Positions 23,176 through 36,212 are shown, counted from the stretch's first letter. The stretch is DNA of 64,000 bases from Bos javanicus (GCF_032452875.1 NC_083897.1:11576854-11640853); one strand, 5' to 3'. Numbers and translations are program-made. Notes: a model not told the origin generated them from the sequence alone.

Positions 23176-23750
23176 GGGGACCTTCCAGTGCCCCCTTCCC
23201 TGTTGTAAGCCCCTGCCAATCCACACTTCCACAGGAGACCCTCCAACACTAATAGGTATTTTTGGTTGTAGGTAGTTTTATTCAGTCCAAGACCTCTCCG
23301 CTGGATCTTGATGCCCACAAAATTTTGCTTGTGTCCTCAATGTTTGGACTGTCTGTTTCCCTCAGTCCTCTGGAAGGCCTATAATCAAATCTGGCTGGCC
23401 CTCAAGACCAGATTCCCTGGAGATTCCCAGTCCCTTTGACAGATCCCCAAGATGGGAAGCCTGATATAGGGTTCAGAACCTTCACAGTAGTGTGAGAACT
23501 TCTTTGGTATTATGGTTCTCCAGTCTGTGGGTCACCAACCTGTCAGGTGTGGGATTTTATTTTATGTTGATTTCTCCCTACCATCTCACTGAGGCTTCTT
23601 TGTCTTTGGTTGTGGGGTATCTTTTTCTGTGGGTTCCAGCGTCCTCCTCTTGATGGTTGTGGAACAGCTAATTGCAATTTTGGTGCTCTCACAGGAGGAG
23701 ATGAGTGCATCTCCTTCTACTCCACCATCTTGAATGGGAAGCTCTCTTGT
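23176..23750 (-). mobile_element. Old L1 5' UTR, right part, reaching the L1 5' end
   Basis: Continues the element at 20197-20951 after the BovB. The end block ctctcacaggaggagatgag, followed by ctactccaccatcttgaa at about 23720-23740, is the reverse of an L1M 5' start. This old L1 therefore kept its 5' end although only ORF1-proximal sequence remains to the left. Confidence 0.75.
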
Positions 23751-24231
23751 TATTGTTTTTAACTGAGACTGTATCTTGTCTGATATAAGTATAGTCACCC
23801 AGTTATGTATGACTTCAAGTCTATATCCTTTGCAATATGCTTCCTGTTTTTAAAGTTTTTGTTTTTTATGTATAAAAATTCCTAAATTCCTAAAATTCCT
23901 AAATTCCTAAATTCCTAAAAATCCCTAAAATTCCAACATTACCATCAAATATGTATAACTAAAACTCTGTATTTGAGTAGGAACCATATTTTATATAGTT
24001 TGTTAAAGTAAATCATGTGATTGAAATCTTGACCAGAAAATCAGCAATTCAGGATGCTAATTTTAAATCTTACTTGAAGGTGTCTGAAAGTGCTGAAGAG
24101 TCTTATCCCTCTTCTGAATTTTAGTTTGTCATCATATTCTCCTAAAATATATTTCTGAGAACACTATCCCACAACACCACACACCCATGCACACGATATT
24201 CTGTGGTTAAGTAAGTTTAACCACAAACTAA
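23751..24231. other. AT-rich DNA with a small tandem repeat
   Basis: An irregular tandem of aattccta-type units lies at about 23876-23934 (6-7 units of 7-9 bp). Nothing else was recognised. Confidence 0.5.
23876..23934. repeat. (AATTCCTA)n short tandem repeat
   Basis: Repeated aattcctaa units with small length changes, including an imperfect aaatccct unit. The interrupted structure suggests an old, slipping minisatellite. Confidence 0.8.
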
Positions 24232-25965
24232 ACAAAGAAAAGCAAGGAGAAATAAGAAAGCCTTCTTCAGTTATCAGTGCAAAGAAAGAGAAGAAAACAA
24301 TAGAATAGGAAAGACTAGAGATTGCTTCCAGAAAATTAGAGATACCAAGGGAACATTTCATGAAAAGATGGGCTCAATAAAGGACAGAAATGGTAGAAAC
24401 CTAACAGAAGCAGAAGATATTAAGAAGAGGTGGCAGGAATACACAGAAGAACTGTACAAAAAAGATCTTCATGACCAAGATAATCACAATGATGTGATCA
24501 CTCACCTAGAGCCAGAGAGCCTGGAATGTGAAGTCAAGTGGGCCTTAGGAAGCATCATTATGAACAAAGCTAGTGGAGGTGATGAAATTCCAGCTGAGCT
24601 GTTTCAAATCCTGGAAGAAGATGCTGTGAAAGTGCTCACTCAATATGCCAGAAAATTTGGAAAACTCAGCAGTGGCCTCAGGACTGGAAAAGGTCAGTTT
24701 TCATTCCAATCCCAAAGAAAGGCAATGCCAAATAATGCTCAAACTACCACACAATTGCACCCATCTCACACACTAGTAAAGTAATGCTCAAAATTCTCCA
24801 AGCCAGGCTTCAGCAATACGTGAACCGTGAACTTCCAGATGTTCAAGCTGGTTTTAGAAAAGGCAGAGGAACCAGAGATCAAATTGCCAACATCTGCTGG
24901 ATCATTGAAAAAGCACGTGAGTTCCAGAAAAACATCTATTTCTGCTTTACTGACTGTGCCAAAGCCTTTGATTGTGTGGATCACAATAAACTGGAACATT
25001 CTGAAAGAGATGGGAATACCAGACCACCTGACCTGCCTCTTGAGAAACCTATATGCAGGTCAGGAAGCAACAGTTAGAACTGGACATGGAACAACAGACT
25101 GGTTCCAAATAGGAAAAGGAGTACGTCAAGGCTGTCTATTATCACCCTGCTTATTTAACTTCTATGCAGAGTACATCATGAGAAATGCTGGGATAGAGGA
25201 AGCATAAGCTGGAATCAAGATTGCCAGGAGAAATATCAATAACCTCAGATATGCAGATGACACCACCCTTATGGCAGAAGGTGAAGAAGAACTAAAGAGC
25301 CTTTTGATGAAAGTGAAAGAGGAGAGTAAAAAAGTTGGCTTAAAGCTCCACATTCACAAAACTAATATCATGGCATCTGGTCCCATCACTTCATGGGAAA
25401 TAGATGGGGAAACAGTGGAAACAGTGTCAGACTTTATTTTGGGGGGCTCCAAAATCACTGCAGATGGTGATTGCATCTGCAAGATGCTTACTTCTTAGAA
25501 AGCATATTAAAAAGCAGAGACATTATTTTGTCAACAAAGGTCCATCTAGTCAAGGCTATGGTTTTTCCATTGGTCATGTATGGATGTGAGAGTTGGACCA
25601 TAAAGAAAACTGAGTGCTGAAGAATTGATGCTTTTGAACTGTGGTGTTGGAGAAGACTTTGAGAGTTCCTTGGACTACATGGAGATCCAACCAGTCCATC
25701 CTAAAGGAGATCAGTCCTGAGTGTTCATTGGAAGGACTGATTTTGAAGCTGAAGCTCCAATACTTTGGCCACCTGATGCGAAGTGCTGACTCATTTGAAA
25801 AGACCCTGATGCTGGGAAAGATTGAGGGCAGGAGGAGGAGGGTATGGCAGAGGATGAGATGGTTGGATGGCATCACCAACTCCATGGACACGAGTTTGGG
25901 TAAACTCTGGGAGTTGGTGATGGACAGGAAGGCCTGGTGTACACAATCATGTGGTTGTAAGATAT
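24232..25965 (+). mobile_element. BovB LINE, pre-RT to near the 3' end
   Basis: Starts at ggagaaataagaaagcc. A pre-RT frame runs 24368-24784 (KMGSIKDRNGRNLTEAEDIK, WALGSIIMNKASGGDEIPAE). It is followed by RT in shifted frames (FCFTDCAKAFDCVDHNK near 24940, GVRQGCLLSPCLFNFYAEYI near 25120, YADDTTLMAEGEEELKSLL near 25253). About 30 bp are deleted near 25490. The C-terminal domain is readable at 25641-25920. The last 40 bp are so diverged that the true 3' end is uncertain; no ctgaact tail is present. Confidence 0.92.
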
Positions 25966-26944
25966 ACTCAGTAAAGGAATTTGTAAACTCAGTACAGAAA
26001 TATTTTAAGCCGTATTTTTTTTTTCTAAATTTTGTCTGATATGGAAATACTGTCCTGCTTCTGTCCATCCCTAACTCCCATATAAAATATGTTCAATGGA
26101 ACATACTTTGGGAAATGTAAGATTATGATCTTCTCTCTGATGGTCTTTCGGGTACATTCTGTGGTTCTTACGGCAATTCTTTAGTGATGCTTCAAAACAA
26201 TGCTTGCAACACTCAATAATTACTTATTCTTATTGCTTGAAAAGTACACTTCGGTAGAGTTTCTATGAATCAGTCATGTGTTGAATAAAAATAATACAAA
26301 ATTTTTATTCACATTGGCTTTAATTATAAAAGCATTGTTATATAACAAGATTTAAAAGTAAGACAGAGTTAAGGAGTTGTACTATCAGTTCTCTGTAATT
26401 TTTTAGTTTGAACTTAGAATTGTTTTTATTTCCAGTCGTATAGTACGATGGCTATAAAAGTTGTCATCAGTCCAGATATGGAAACATTCAGGTGAAATGG
26501 CTACCTTTTCCATGTGTTGTTTTCTTAGGAATGAGGAAAATATTTTCAGAAGCCCTTCAGAGGACTTCATATGTCATTGGTCACTTGTGTATTCTTAATT
26601 CAGACACTGGCAACAAAGATACAGTTATCATGAGTGAATTGATCCAAATTTTATACACCATTTAGAAGTAGAGATCAGACAGCTTCCCATGAAATACATG
26701 ATTATATGCTGGAAAGTTGATAATTGTTAAAAAAAAATCAGTATACTTTTAGAGGGGAGAAGGGTATGGAATACTGAGCAGACAAAAACAAGTTCTGTTG
26801 TATAATCTCAAACAAATATTAAGACAATCAAAGAAATAATAGGCTGAGTTTAAATACAGAAATGTTGAAGAGAAACATCAGACCAAAGATATGAAGGCAT
26901 GGGATATATTATCAGTTTTCACATTACAAAACTATGTTCATAGG
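25966..26944. other. AT-rich DNA, nothing recognised
   Basis: No repeat family and no plausible coding region seen on either strand. Confidence 0.4.
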
Positions 26945-27065
26945 ATAATCACTTAAAATAGCTGAGCCTCAGTTTCCCTACCTACATAGATGGTATTACT
27001 TATTTATCATTATTCAAGTACACATTATGATCATAAAGTGAAATAATAAATATGAGAGCTCTTTT
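26945..27065 (+). mobile_element. MIR relic
   Basis: The block gagcctcagtttccctacct, followed by a degenerate agatggtatt...ataaagtgaaataataa, fits the MIR core in the plus orientation. Confidence 0.6.
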
Positions 27066-28534
27066 ACTTACAAATACTATCTTATTTTAATATATTTAGC
27101 TATCTTTGAGAAAGAAAATTTAACCTTTTCACATGGTAATCAGTACACTTAGACACAATATATTTAAATGGGAAAGCATTCAAAATATATCATTTTTTTT
27201 CCTTATAATTTTGGTAGTTCTCTATTAAAGTATAGAATGAGTCAAACAACCTTAAACCTACCTTTTTTATCAGCATGGATTCTTGAAGATGGTAACCTGT
27301 ATTTTCGAGGAGTTTGCAAGCAAGAGAGAAGGGCCTGAAATCTAGCAACTCAGTGTAGATATAATGCTTACAGTAACATAAATGACAAAGTGTCAGTGAT
27401 GACTGAGATGACAAATGACAACATGCATATTAATAAGCACCAGACGACATTCAATCACTGTCCAATATTCATAGTCATGTTGAAGGACAATGCAATCTTC
27501 AAATGCAGTACCTCACAGAGGAGGTGTGACTGTCACCAAACAACTTCTATATCTTAGGAAGTCAGCATAAAAGTGGCAAGGTTATGCCTACCTTGGTGGA
27601 GGGGTGAATTACACCTACATATTTCTTATATTCATTCTAAAGGGCAAGAATAATAGCCCCTCAAATTATTGTTTAGAAGTCATGTCTACACATGCACCAG
27701 CTCATGCTTTTCGACTGAACTTAGTAATGAATAAAATTAAAATATCTCTGTCTCTGTGTCTCTTTATCTCTTTGTCTTCCTACCTGGATAGTTATTTGCT
27801 TGTTTGATCAATTCTGTCAAATTAGTCAATCTAGTTGGAATTTATGTGGTTCTATGTTATTAATCTAATTATGTGGTGCATATGCTATGTGTTTATTCCT
27901 GTATAAAATGTACACATAAGTAATTTTTTTAGATTTCAAATGTCCAGACATCTATAAGAGGCATAATTTATTTTTATTTGCAGGATGTTTTCCCTTTTCA
28001 CATGTAGCAGGATTTCTTAATTTTGTTATCAACATATAATAAATTTAAATAATGTAAAAACTTGACAAAAGCATTCAACAACCTGACCCGGAAGTCCTGA
28101 GGTGGACAGTCCAGTCCAAAAACTTGAGTGACAGGTAGAGATTCCCTCTGGCACTACAGAAATGGCTGACATTGCTGCTGTTGTCACAGCTCTAATGTTA
28201 TTCAACAGATATTTTGGACTGAATATAAAAATCCATCAAAAATCTATTTGTGTCCCTGGGCTTGAATGTAAATGTGTATGGAAGACTCATACCATCAGCT
28301 CTTATGGTTATTTATTTTATACTGAAATCAACAGATATTCTTTTTATCTATACAGGCAACAATAAGCTATGTTTCAAAGATAGGTGGGTGTTCCAAATGT
28401 CTTTTCTTGAAATAGTATTAAGAATGATTATATTAAATGAATCTTAAACTTCACCCAAGAGATAAGAAATTACCTACTGAAAAATACTAGAAATAATTGG
28501 CTTTTCTGTATAATTATTTATCTTTAGCATAGTG
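27066..28534. other. Repeat-poor DNA, no gene recognised
   Basis: No transposon family recognised over about 1.5 kb. Short open frames (for example 27604-27807 and 28162-28365) lack similarity to anything I know. The low repeat density is unusual for this window. Confidence 0.4.
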
Positions 28535-28908
28535 TACTTTTCATCTAAGGCTACAAAACAAAATACCCCAGACTGGGAGGCTTACAAAACAGAAGTTTAT
28601 TTTCTTATAGTTCTGGAGGCTGGAAGTCTCAGATCAAGATGTTGGCAGGCTTGGTTTCTCCAGAGGCCTCTCTCATTGACCTGCAATTGGCTGCCTTCTC
28701 TTTGTGTCCTCTGCATGACCTTTCTCTGAGGGCGTGCACTCCTGCTGTCTCTTTCTCTTCTTATGAGGACAGTAGTCCTATTGGACTAGGGCCTCACTCT
28801 TTGACCTTATTTAACCTTATATACCTTGTTAAAAGTGCTATCTCTAAATACAGTCAATTAGAACTTCAACTTATGACTGCCAGGGGGAAACAATTCAGTT
28901 CATAACAT
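28535..28908 (-). mobile_element. MaLR (MST/MLT1-like) solo LTR
   Basis: Reverse-complement MaLR blocks: acaaaataccccagactggg, gaagtttattttcttatagt (minus-strand AATAAA), ctggaggctggaagtctcag, tctttgtgtcctctgcatgac and a terminal cagttcataacat. No internal sequence. Confidence 0.85.
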
Positions 28909-30689
28909 ATAGTTAAAATAAAATTCCATCTCTTTTAAGGAAACACTTGGTACATAATTTTTAACTAAATTCAATTTAATTTGGTGACTATCCAACATAT
29001 ATTCTGCGATAAATCATATAAATCTCTAAGCACATTTTCTGGAATATAGTACATATTCAGGATATATTTGTTGTCTTTAGCTTCCTGGCACAGAAAATTA
29101 AGAGAGAAAGGAATGAGATATACAGAGGGGAGATTTAGAGAGAGAGACATAAATTCAGGCCCTAGAAAAACTTAAAAGACTACTATGTGATTTAGTGTTA
29201 AAAGGGACATTATAGTTTAGTCATACTTAGAAAGAGAAAACAGTGAGAGACTTGTGGACAAAAGTTTGTAGCAAGGATTCAGAGGATTCATAAAGGAACT
29301 GAATTTGTAGAGGGCCTTGAATGAGAAAGAGGATGGAAATTCCAGGCAAAGAAATCAACATGAGCAAAGGCACTGGAATAGAAACAAGCATGATGTATTA
29401 TAGCAGGTTCATTATCAAACCCTTTCCACTCCCCAACAGCCAAGAACAGGCTGATGCACCCAACACAACCTGCAGCCTATGGAATGTTTTAGGGTCAAAG
29501 CTAAGCTAGGATACTCTGGGTAAATTATTATTTGGGTCATCAAAGAACACATCTTCCAGTGTTAAACCAGCATATATTTCTGATTCATCTTTGTCCATAC
29601 TCCCTTGTAGATTTGCTGGCAGTATATCTATAGAAAATTAAGTCCCAGAGAGACAAATGCAAGAGCAATGGACAAAAGTAGTATATCTGAATGAAGTAAC
29701 AGACCCTTTAAGATGTGCTAAGAATCAGATATCTGAAATGTGGAGGAGAACCAAATGTACATTTTGTGAGGAATGTTTTCCAAATAAGTCTAAGTTCTTA
29801 CTCTGACTCAAATACCAGGCCCAGTATTTGGCAGGTTTTGTCCATAATTTCTAAGAAATGAAACAAATACAAAACACTGATATATACACATGTATATACA
29901 TACAGACATATACACATATCTTTAATTTTGGTAGCTTTTGTTTCAAAATTGCGCCTTGTGTAAAAATGGAGAAAAGGGGAGAATACAGCAGTATAGTTGC
30001 TGGTCATTTCCATATTCTAGTCTCATACATAGTTAGATGAAAGATGTCTATTATTATTCTCATATACACCTCATCCTTAGATTATTTGACAGAAACACAA
30101 ATGAGAAGAGGTAGGCTTGCATGTCGTGTATTATTGCTTTGGCCATGGAGTTTGTCCCAAGGCTATCCACCTGATCCAAGCTGAGATCTGATTTTCTTTC
30201 TTAAGAAAATTTGAATTTTAGGTACAGAGATAGATTTAGTGAAAGGGTGTTGAATACTTGAACTTGGGCATAAGATCAAATAGATATGGGCCAGAGACAA
30301 ATAATCATTGCAATACCAAACCACAAGGAATATCAAAATTGAGAGCCCTATAGAGGAAGTTCTTCTGCAGAAAGATGCACGGACTGCATATATACAGAAA
30401 AGAGAGAGCATAGAACACACCAAACACAGTCTAACTTACAGACCATATCAGAAGTCTAGTTATAATTTCTGAAAACTTCCTCTATTTTCTGTTTCTTTGC
30501 AGTAATGTTCATTCAAATAAGCATTATTTTTTTTTCCCTAGTAATTAAAGAATCCCTGGCTAGAATAGTTTTTAACCTTATTTATGTATGCTTTTAGATT
30601 TCCTTAACTTCCCCAGAAATTGTGTTTGGTTAGATATGTTTTGCTAAAATAATAATATATTTGCATATTGTAGGAGGTATAACATGCAA
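28909..30689. other. Unassigned DNA, 1.8 kb
   Basis: No gene found. A TA/CA-rich low-complexity stretch lies at about 29878-29925. A stretch near 29330-29390 has the feel of an old interspersed repeat but I cannot name it. Confidence 0.4.
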
Positions 30690-30905
30690 GGACTTCCCAA
30701 GCGGTGCAGTGGTTAAGAATCCACCCGCATGCCAATGAAGGAGATGCAGGTTCAATCTCTGGGTCAGGAAGATCCCCTGGGGAAGGAAATGACAACCCAC
30801 TCCAGTATTCTTGCCTGGAAAATTCCATGGGCAGAGGAACCTGATGAAGTACAGTCCATGGAGTCGCAAAGAGTCGGAAATGACTGAGAGGACTGAGTAC
30901 GCATA
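30690..30905 (+). mobile_element. Bov-tA-like SINE with an atypical (CHR-like) head
   Basis: The head reads ggacttcccaagcggtgcag then tggttaagaatccac, closer to the CHR-type cetartiodactyl SINE head than to the usual ggcttccctggtggctcag. The body from about 30765 is ordinary Bov-A (ccactccagtattcttgcct). Both flanks end in catgcaa (30683-30689; 30907-30913), a possible short duplication. Confidence 0.8.
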
Positions 30906-30913
30906 GCATGCAA

Positions 30914-31502
30914 TTGGATGCTGTAGACTTTCAAAAGATATTGAAGGGATTGAACAAATGTATAAAGTTTGCACTCATGTAGTACGAACATAAATTATGT
31001 TATGAAATTATGGAATTTAATTATGACATTATGGCATATAATCCCAACACAAACTTACACTTATAAAAACTGATTTAAAGTGGCCACAGCATATCAAAAT
31101 ACTGCATAATGTATCAACTCATACATAGGCATTTTAAGGGCAATTCTTAATTCACATATAAATACTAAACAATTTTTTCTTCCTTTAAATAATTCTCTTT
31201 CCATTTTCTTTTTTTTATCGGAGAGGAAATAGCTAATGTAACATCTGTAACTAAAGCATAGTTATTGTCTGGGTTTGTGCATATTTAAACTGAATGTCTG
31301 TTCAATAAATGTAGTTACTCAGAAACCAAAGTTAAAAATTACTTTTGTAAATTTTTCTGCTTGCATTTATAAGTTTGCCTCTTTTTTTCTATTTCTAATC
31401 ATTGTTTCATTAGAAAAGAAGAGGTATATACTTAACTTCTATACTTTCAAAATTGTTTAACTTCACATTTAACCTTTCTAAGATCATGCATACTACACTT
31501 GT
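30914..31502. other. AT-rich DNA, nothing recognised
   Basis: No repeat or coding signal recognised. Confidence 0.4.
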
Positions 31503-31515
31503 GGACATAAGGTTT

Positions 31516-31791
31516 GCTGCTGCTGCTGCTAAGTCGCTTCAGTCGTGTCTGACTCTGTGTGACCCCATAGACGACAGCGCACCAGGCTCCCCCGTCCCTG
31601 GGATTCTCCAGGCAAGAACACTGGAGGGGGTTGCCATTTCCTTCTCCAATGCATGAAAGTGAAAAGTGAAAGTGAAGTCGCTCAGTCATGTCCGACTCTG
31701 AGCAACCCCATGGACTGCAGCCCACCAGGCTCCTCCATCCATGGGATTTTCCAGGCAAGAGTACTGGAGTGGGGTGCCATTGCCTTCTCTG
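31516..31791 (-). mobile_element. Bov-A2 SINE with a perfect 13-bp duplication
   Basis: Reverse dimer starting with gct repeats (tail), linker at about 31653-31675, ending gccattgccttctctg. The flanks ggacataaggttt at 31503-31515 and 31792-31804 are identical. Low divergence suggests a recent insertion. Confidence 0.95.
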
Positions 31792-31804
31792 GGACATAAG
31801 GTTT

Positions 31805-32293
31805 AGGACCAATTAAATAATATTAAATTCAGTGCTACAAAGACAACACCCTCTCTCAAATCCTGTTTATGTAATACTGTGATAAGTACTATATTCTAGA
31901 CTCTATCCTTGAGTGTAGACAATTTGAGTCATTTTGCATCTCTGATTTCTGATTTGTGTAAAATGATTTATCACTGATTTATGTTGGATGAATTTATAGA
32001 TGATGTAATTTTTATATGTAGAAAGTCACTACCTTAAGTATAATATGTTGAATCAAAAGAATGAAGTGTAGAGAGAACTATGTAGGAGAACATAGTTCTC
32101 CTTTTTCAGAACTTAAGTTTCTTTTCTTGAAGCACAGATTTGCAAAAATGGGTCATAATTTAGGCAACACTATCCCCACTATTTGATGACTTAGGTCTCC
32201 TATTGAAGGATAATAGCAATAATAATGATTTTAAATACATTTAATGAGGTTTCCATTGACAGATCATTCTCCTCATTTCTTGTCCTACTTTCT
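31805..32293. other. AT-rich DNA, nothing recognised
   Basis: No repeat family or coding region recognised. Confidence 0.4.
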
Positions 32294-32970
32294 AGTTATT
32301 GAGATTTAATTCACACACCATAAAATTCATATTTTTAAAGTGTACAATTCCATAGTTTTCAGTCTATCCACAGATACATTCAACATATTCAATTTTAAAA
32401 CAGTTTTGTCAGCTCAAAAAGAAAATGCAAACCCTTTAGCTGTCACCTACATATCTCTTCATTCCTCCAACTAGCCCTCAGCAACCACTATTTTGCTCTC
32501 TATAGATTACTCTGTTTTGCCCTATCATTTAAAATGAATCATATACTATATGGTCTTTTGTGCCTGGCTTCTTTTAGTTAGCATGATGTTTTCAAGGTTT
32601 ATACATGTTGTAGCATCTTTTAATAACAATTACTTCATTCCTTCTGAGGACTAAATAATATTCCATTTTAAGGATTTATTACTTTCTTATCCATTCAACT
32701 GATAATGGGCATTTGAGTTGCTTCCACCTTTTTCTATTATGAATAACAGTACTGTAAGCATTCATGTACAAGTTTGTATGGGGACATATGTTTTGATTTC
32801 TCTTGGGTTTTATATCTAGGAGGGGAATTACTGAGTAATATCTATATTTAATTATTTGAGGAACTGCCAAACTGCTTTCCAGAGTAACTTTGATGTTTTA
32901 CATTTCTACCAGCAGTGTAAGAAGATTGAGGTTTTCCTGCATTCTGGACAGCAGTTGTTCTTGTCAAACC
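32294..32970 (-). mobile_element. Old L1 3' end (ORF2 C-terminus and 3' UTR)
   Basis: The minus strand at 32870-32679 encodes a degenerate L1 ORF2 C-terminus ending SVEWIRK (compare ADEWIRKL in L1-A). The leftward part (taattcacacaccataaaat, ttcaccc-type blocks) matches an L1M 3' UTR. No A tail is kept. Confidence 0.75.
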
Positions 32971-35479
32971 ATTAAAAAAAAATTTAAGACTACCTTTAGA
33001 GCAGTTTAAGGTTCACAGCAAAATTTCAGGAAGGTACAGAGATTTCCCATAAATCCTCTGTCCCCACACATGCATAGCCTCCCTCATTATCACTATAACT
33101 CACCAGACTGGTTCATTTGTTACAACAGATGTACACACATTGACACATGACAATCATCTAAAATCCACAGTTTACCTTAAGGTTCACCTTGGTGTCATTA
33201 TGAGTTTGGACAAATGTGTAATGACATGTCTATTACTGTGGTATCATACGGAGTGTTTTCACTGTCCTAAAAATGCTCTGTAATCTGCCTATTCATCCCT
33301 CCCCTTAATCCACCCCCTACCCAATGCACTGATCTTTTTACTGTCTCCATAGTTTAATCTTTTTCAGTCTGTGTATAGTTGGAATCAAACAGCATGTATA
33401 TTTTCAGATTGGCTTTTTTTCCTTATTAATATGCATTAAGTTTCCTCCATGTCTTTTAATGGCTTGATAGCTCATTTGTTTTTGGACTGAACAATATTTG
33501 ATTGGATGTACTGCAGTTTATCTTCACCTACAGAAGGACATCTTGATTGCTTTCAAGTTTTGGCAATTATGCATAAAACTTCTATTCCTATCCATGTACA
33601 GGTTTTTGTTTGGGCATAAATTTTCATGTCTTTTGGATAAATACTGAGGAGTGTGACTGCAACATCATATAACAAGACTATTTTAACTTTGTAAGAAACT
33701 GTCTTCCAAAGTGGCTTTACTGTTTTGCATTTCCACCAGAAATGAATGAGAGCTTCTTTTGCTCCCCATCTCCTCCAGGATTTGGTGTTTCCAGTGTTCT
33801 AGATATTACTAATTCTAATAGATATCAAATGATATTTCATTGTTTTCATTTGAATTTAGTGATGTCATATGATATAGAGCATCTTGTCATTGTTTATTTG
33901 CCATCTGCATATGTTCTTTGGTGAGGTGTATGTTAAGGTCTTTAGCCCAGTTTTTAATCAAGTTGTTTTCTTATTATTGAATTTTATGAGTTCTTTGTTT
34001 ATTTTGGATAACAGTCCTTTATCAAATATATCTTTTGCAAATGTTTGCTCCCAGTATGTGGTTTGTCTTCTCATTCTCTTGACATTGCTTTTTGCAGAAC
34101 AGTGTTCATTTGTGATGTAAAAGTTTAGTTTATCAACTGGTTCTTTCATGGATTATATCTTTGGTATTGTATATTAAAGCCATCACCATATCTATGGTCC
34201 TCTAGGTATTCTTCTAATGTTATTTTCTAGAAATTTTATACTTTTTCAATTTGCATTTAGATCTGTATTCAGTTTTGAGTTAATTTTGTGAAGTGTAAAA
34301 AGTCTATGTCAAGATATTTTTGTTGTTGGATATGGTTGTCTCATTGTTCTAGCACCATTTGTTGAAAAGACTTTCTTTGCTATATTGCCTTTTTTTCTTT
34401 ATCAAAGATCATTTGACTATATTTATGCACGTCTACTTAAGTGCCATTGATCAATTCGTCTTTTCTTTCACTGATACCACATTGTCTTCATTACTGTAAC
34501 TAGATAGTAAGTCTTGAAGTTAGGTAATGTCAGTCCTCCAATTTTGCTTTTTTCCTTTAGTATTATGTTGGTTATTCTGAGTCTTTACCTCTCCATATAC
34601 ACTTCAGAATCAGTTGATAGATAACCGCAGTGTAATTCAATAGGATTTTCATTGGCATTGCATTGACTCTGTGAACTGATGTCTTGACAATATAGGAACT
34701 GTGTCTTCCTATCTATGAACATGAAATGTCTCTTCATGTATTTTATTCTTTAATTTTTGTTATCAGAGTTTTGTAGTTTCCCTCACATATTTTGTATATA
34801 TCTTGTTAGATTTTTACCTAAGTATTACATTTGGGGGATGCTAATGTAAATGATTTCATATTTTTAATTTCAAAGTCCACTTGTTCACTGCTGGTCTATA
34901 AAAAGATGACTGACCCTTGTATATTAACATTGTATCCTGAAACCTTGCTATAACTTATTAGTTCCAAGAGGGTTCTTTGTGTTGCTTCTTTCAGATTTTC
35001 TACATAGACAATCACAGCATCTGTAGACAAAAGCAGTCTTATATTTTGCTTCCCAATCTATATACATTTTGTGTCCTTCAATTGTCTTATTACATTAGCT
35101 AGAATTTCTAGTACAATTTTGAAAAGAAGTAGTGAGAGACAATATTTTTGTCTCATACTTGATATTAATGAGGAAGCTTTGAGTTTCTCACCATTAAATA
35201 TAATGTTAGCTGCAGGGTTTTTGTAGACATTCTTTATCAAGGTGAAGAAGTTCCCTTCTCTTCCCAGTTTGCTAAGAACTTTTATTATAAATAGGTGTTG
35301 GATTTTGTCAAATGCTTGTTCTACCCTGTTGATATAATCAAGTTATTTTTCCTTTTTAGTCTTTGATGTGATAGGTTACATTAATTGGTCTTTGAATATT
35401 TATCTACCTTGCATATGTAAATCCCACTTGGTTGAGGGTTGTGGTGTATAATTATATGTATTTGGATTATTGTACTTTT
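32971..35479 (-). mobile_element. Old L1 (L1MB-like), 3' UTR and most of the ORF2 RT/C-terminal part
   Basis: The 3' UTR blocks tagagcagtttaaggttcac, agatttcccataaatcctct and catgcatagcctccctcatt identify an L1MB-type end. ORF2 relics on the minus strand are at 34149-33958 (WEQTFAKDIFDKGLLSKINK) and 35240-35058 (IIFNGEKLKASSLI, YCLSLLLFKIVLEILANVIR), the latter a degraded RT motif B region. Multiple stops and frameshifts are present. Confidence 0.8.
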
Positions 35480-35776
35480 TTATTCTAGCCAGTCTAGCCA
35501 GTCTAAGGGGATTCACTGTGATTTTGATTTGCATTTCCTTGATGAATATTGGTGTCAAACAAATGTGCCTATTGGCTATTTGTATATTTTCTTTGGAGTA
35601 ATGTCTTCAGGTTCTTCATTTTGAAGAAATTGTGCTATTTGTCTTTATGTTGTTGAATTATAAGAGTTCTTTATGCACTGTGGATAGAAGCTATTTATCC
35701 AGTGTATGGTTTGCAAATATTTTCTCCCATTCTGTGGGCTATCTTTTTACTTTATGGATGGTGTTACCCTAGTTTT
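35480..35776 (-). mobile_element. Separate old L1 fragment (ORF2 C-terminal region)
   Basis: Antisense of a different ORF2 stretch: gattttgatttgcatttcct, then gcaaatattttctcccattc and gggctatctttttactttat. It repeats a region already present near 33830-34080, so it is a second copy, not a continuation. Confidence 0.7.
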
Positions 35777-35847
35777 TTTTTTAATGGAAAAATAGCATCA
35801 ATATGAAGTTTCTCTTCATAATCATATCATTAATTCTTTGTAAACTG

Positions 35848-35978
35848 CAAGAAAGAAAGATAGTACTAAGTCATGTCTGACTCTTGCAACCCTATGGACT
35901 GTAGCCTGCCAGCCTCCTCTGTCCTTGAGATTTTCCAAGCAAGAATACTGAAGTGGGTTGCCATTTCCTTCTCCAGCG
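35848..35978 (-). mobile_element. Truncated Bov-A SINE
   Basis: Bov-A body (actaagtcatgtctgactct, gggttgccatttccttctcc) without the tRNA-like head. Confidence 0.85.
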
Positions 35979-36042
35979 GTAGCATACCTGGAAAGTATAC
36001 CTTTATTAAATCCTGCACCTCCTCTTTCTTCAAAAAAACCAA

Positions 36043-36065
36043 GATGATGGTGATGATGATGATGT
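36043..36065. repeat. (GAT)n microsatellite
   Basis: About seven gat/ggt units next to the solo LTR. It may descend from the 3' end of the neighbouring MIR. Confidence 0.7.
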
Positions 36066-36143
36066 TGATAGCTATTAGTGTTGTAGCCAAGCATTCTGGG
36101 AAACAAACTCACTCAGAAGGACAATGCGGATAGTGGAGTGCAG

Positions 36144-36149
36144 TTTATT
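36144..36149 (-). promoter_or_regulatory. Polyadenylation signal of the solo LTR
   Basis: AATAAA on the minus strand, downstream of the LTR TATA box and upstream of U5. Confidence 0.65.
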
Positions 36150-36212
36150 ACACCAATGGGCCCAAGGCAGAGTCTCCTCTTAGCCAAGGACTCTGACCAG
36201 TTTTTGTGAAAA

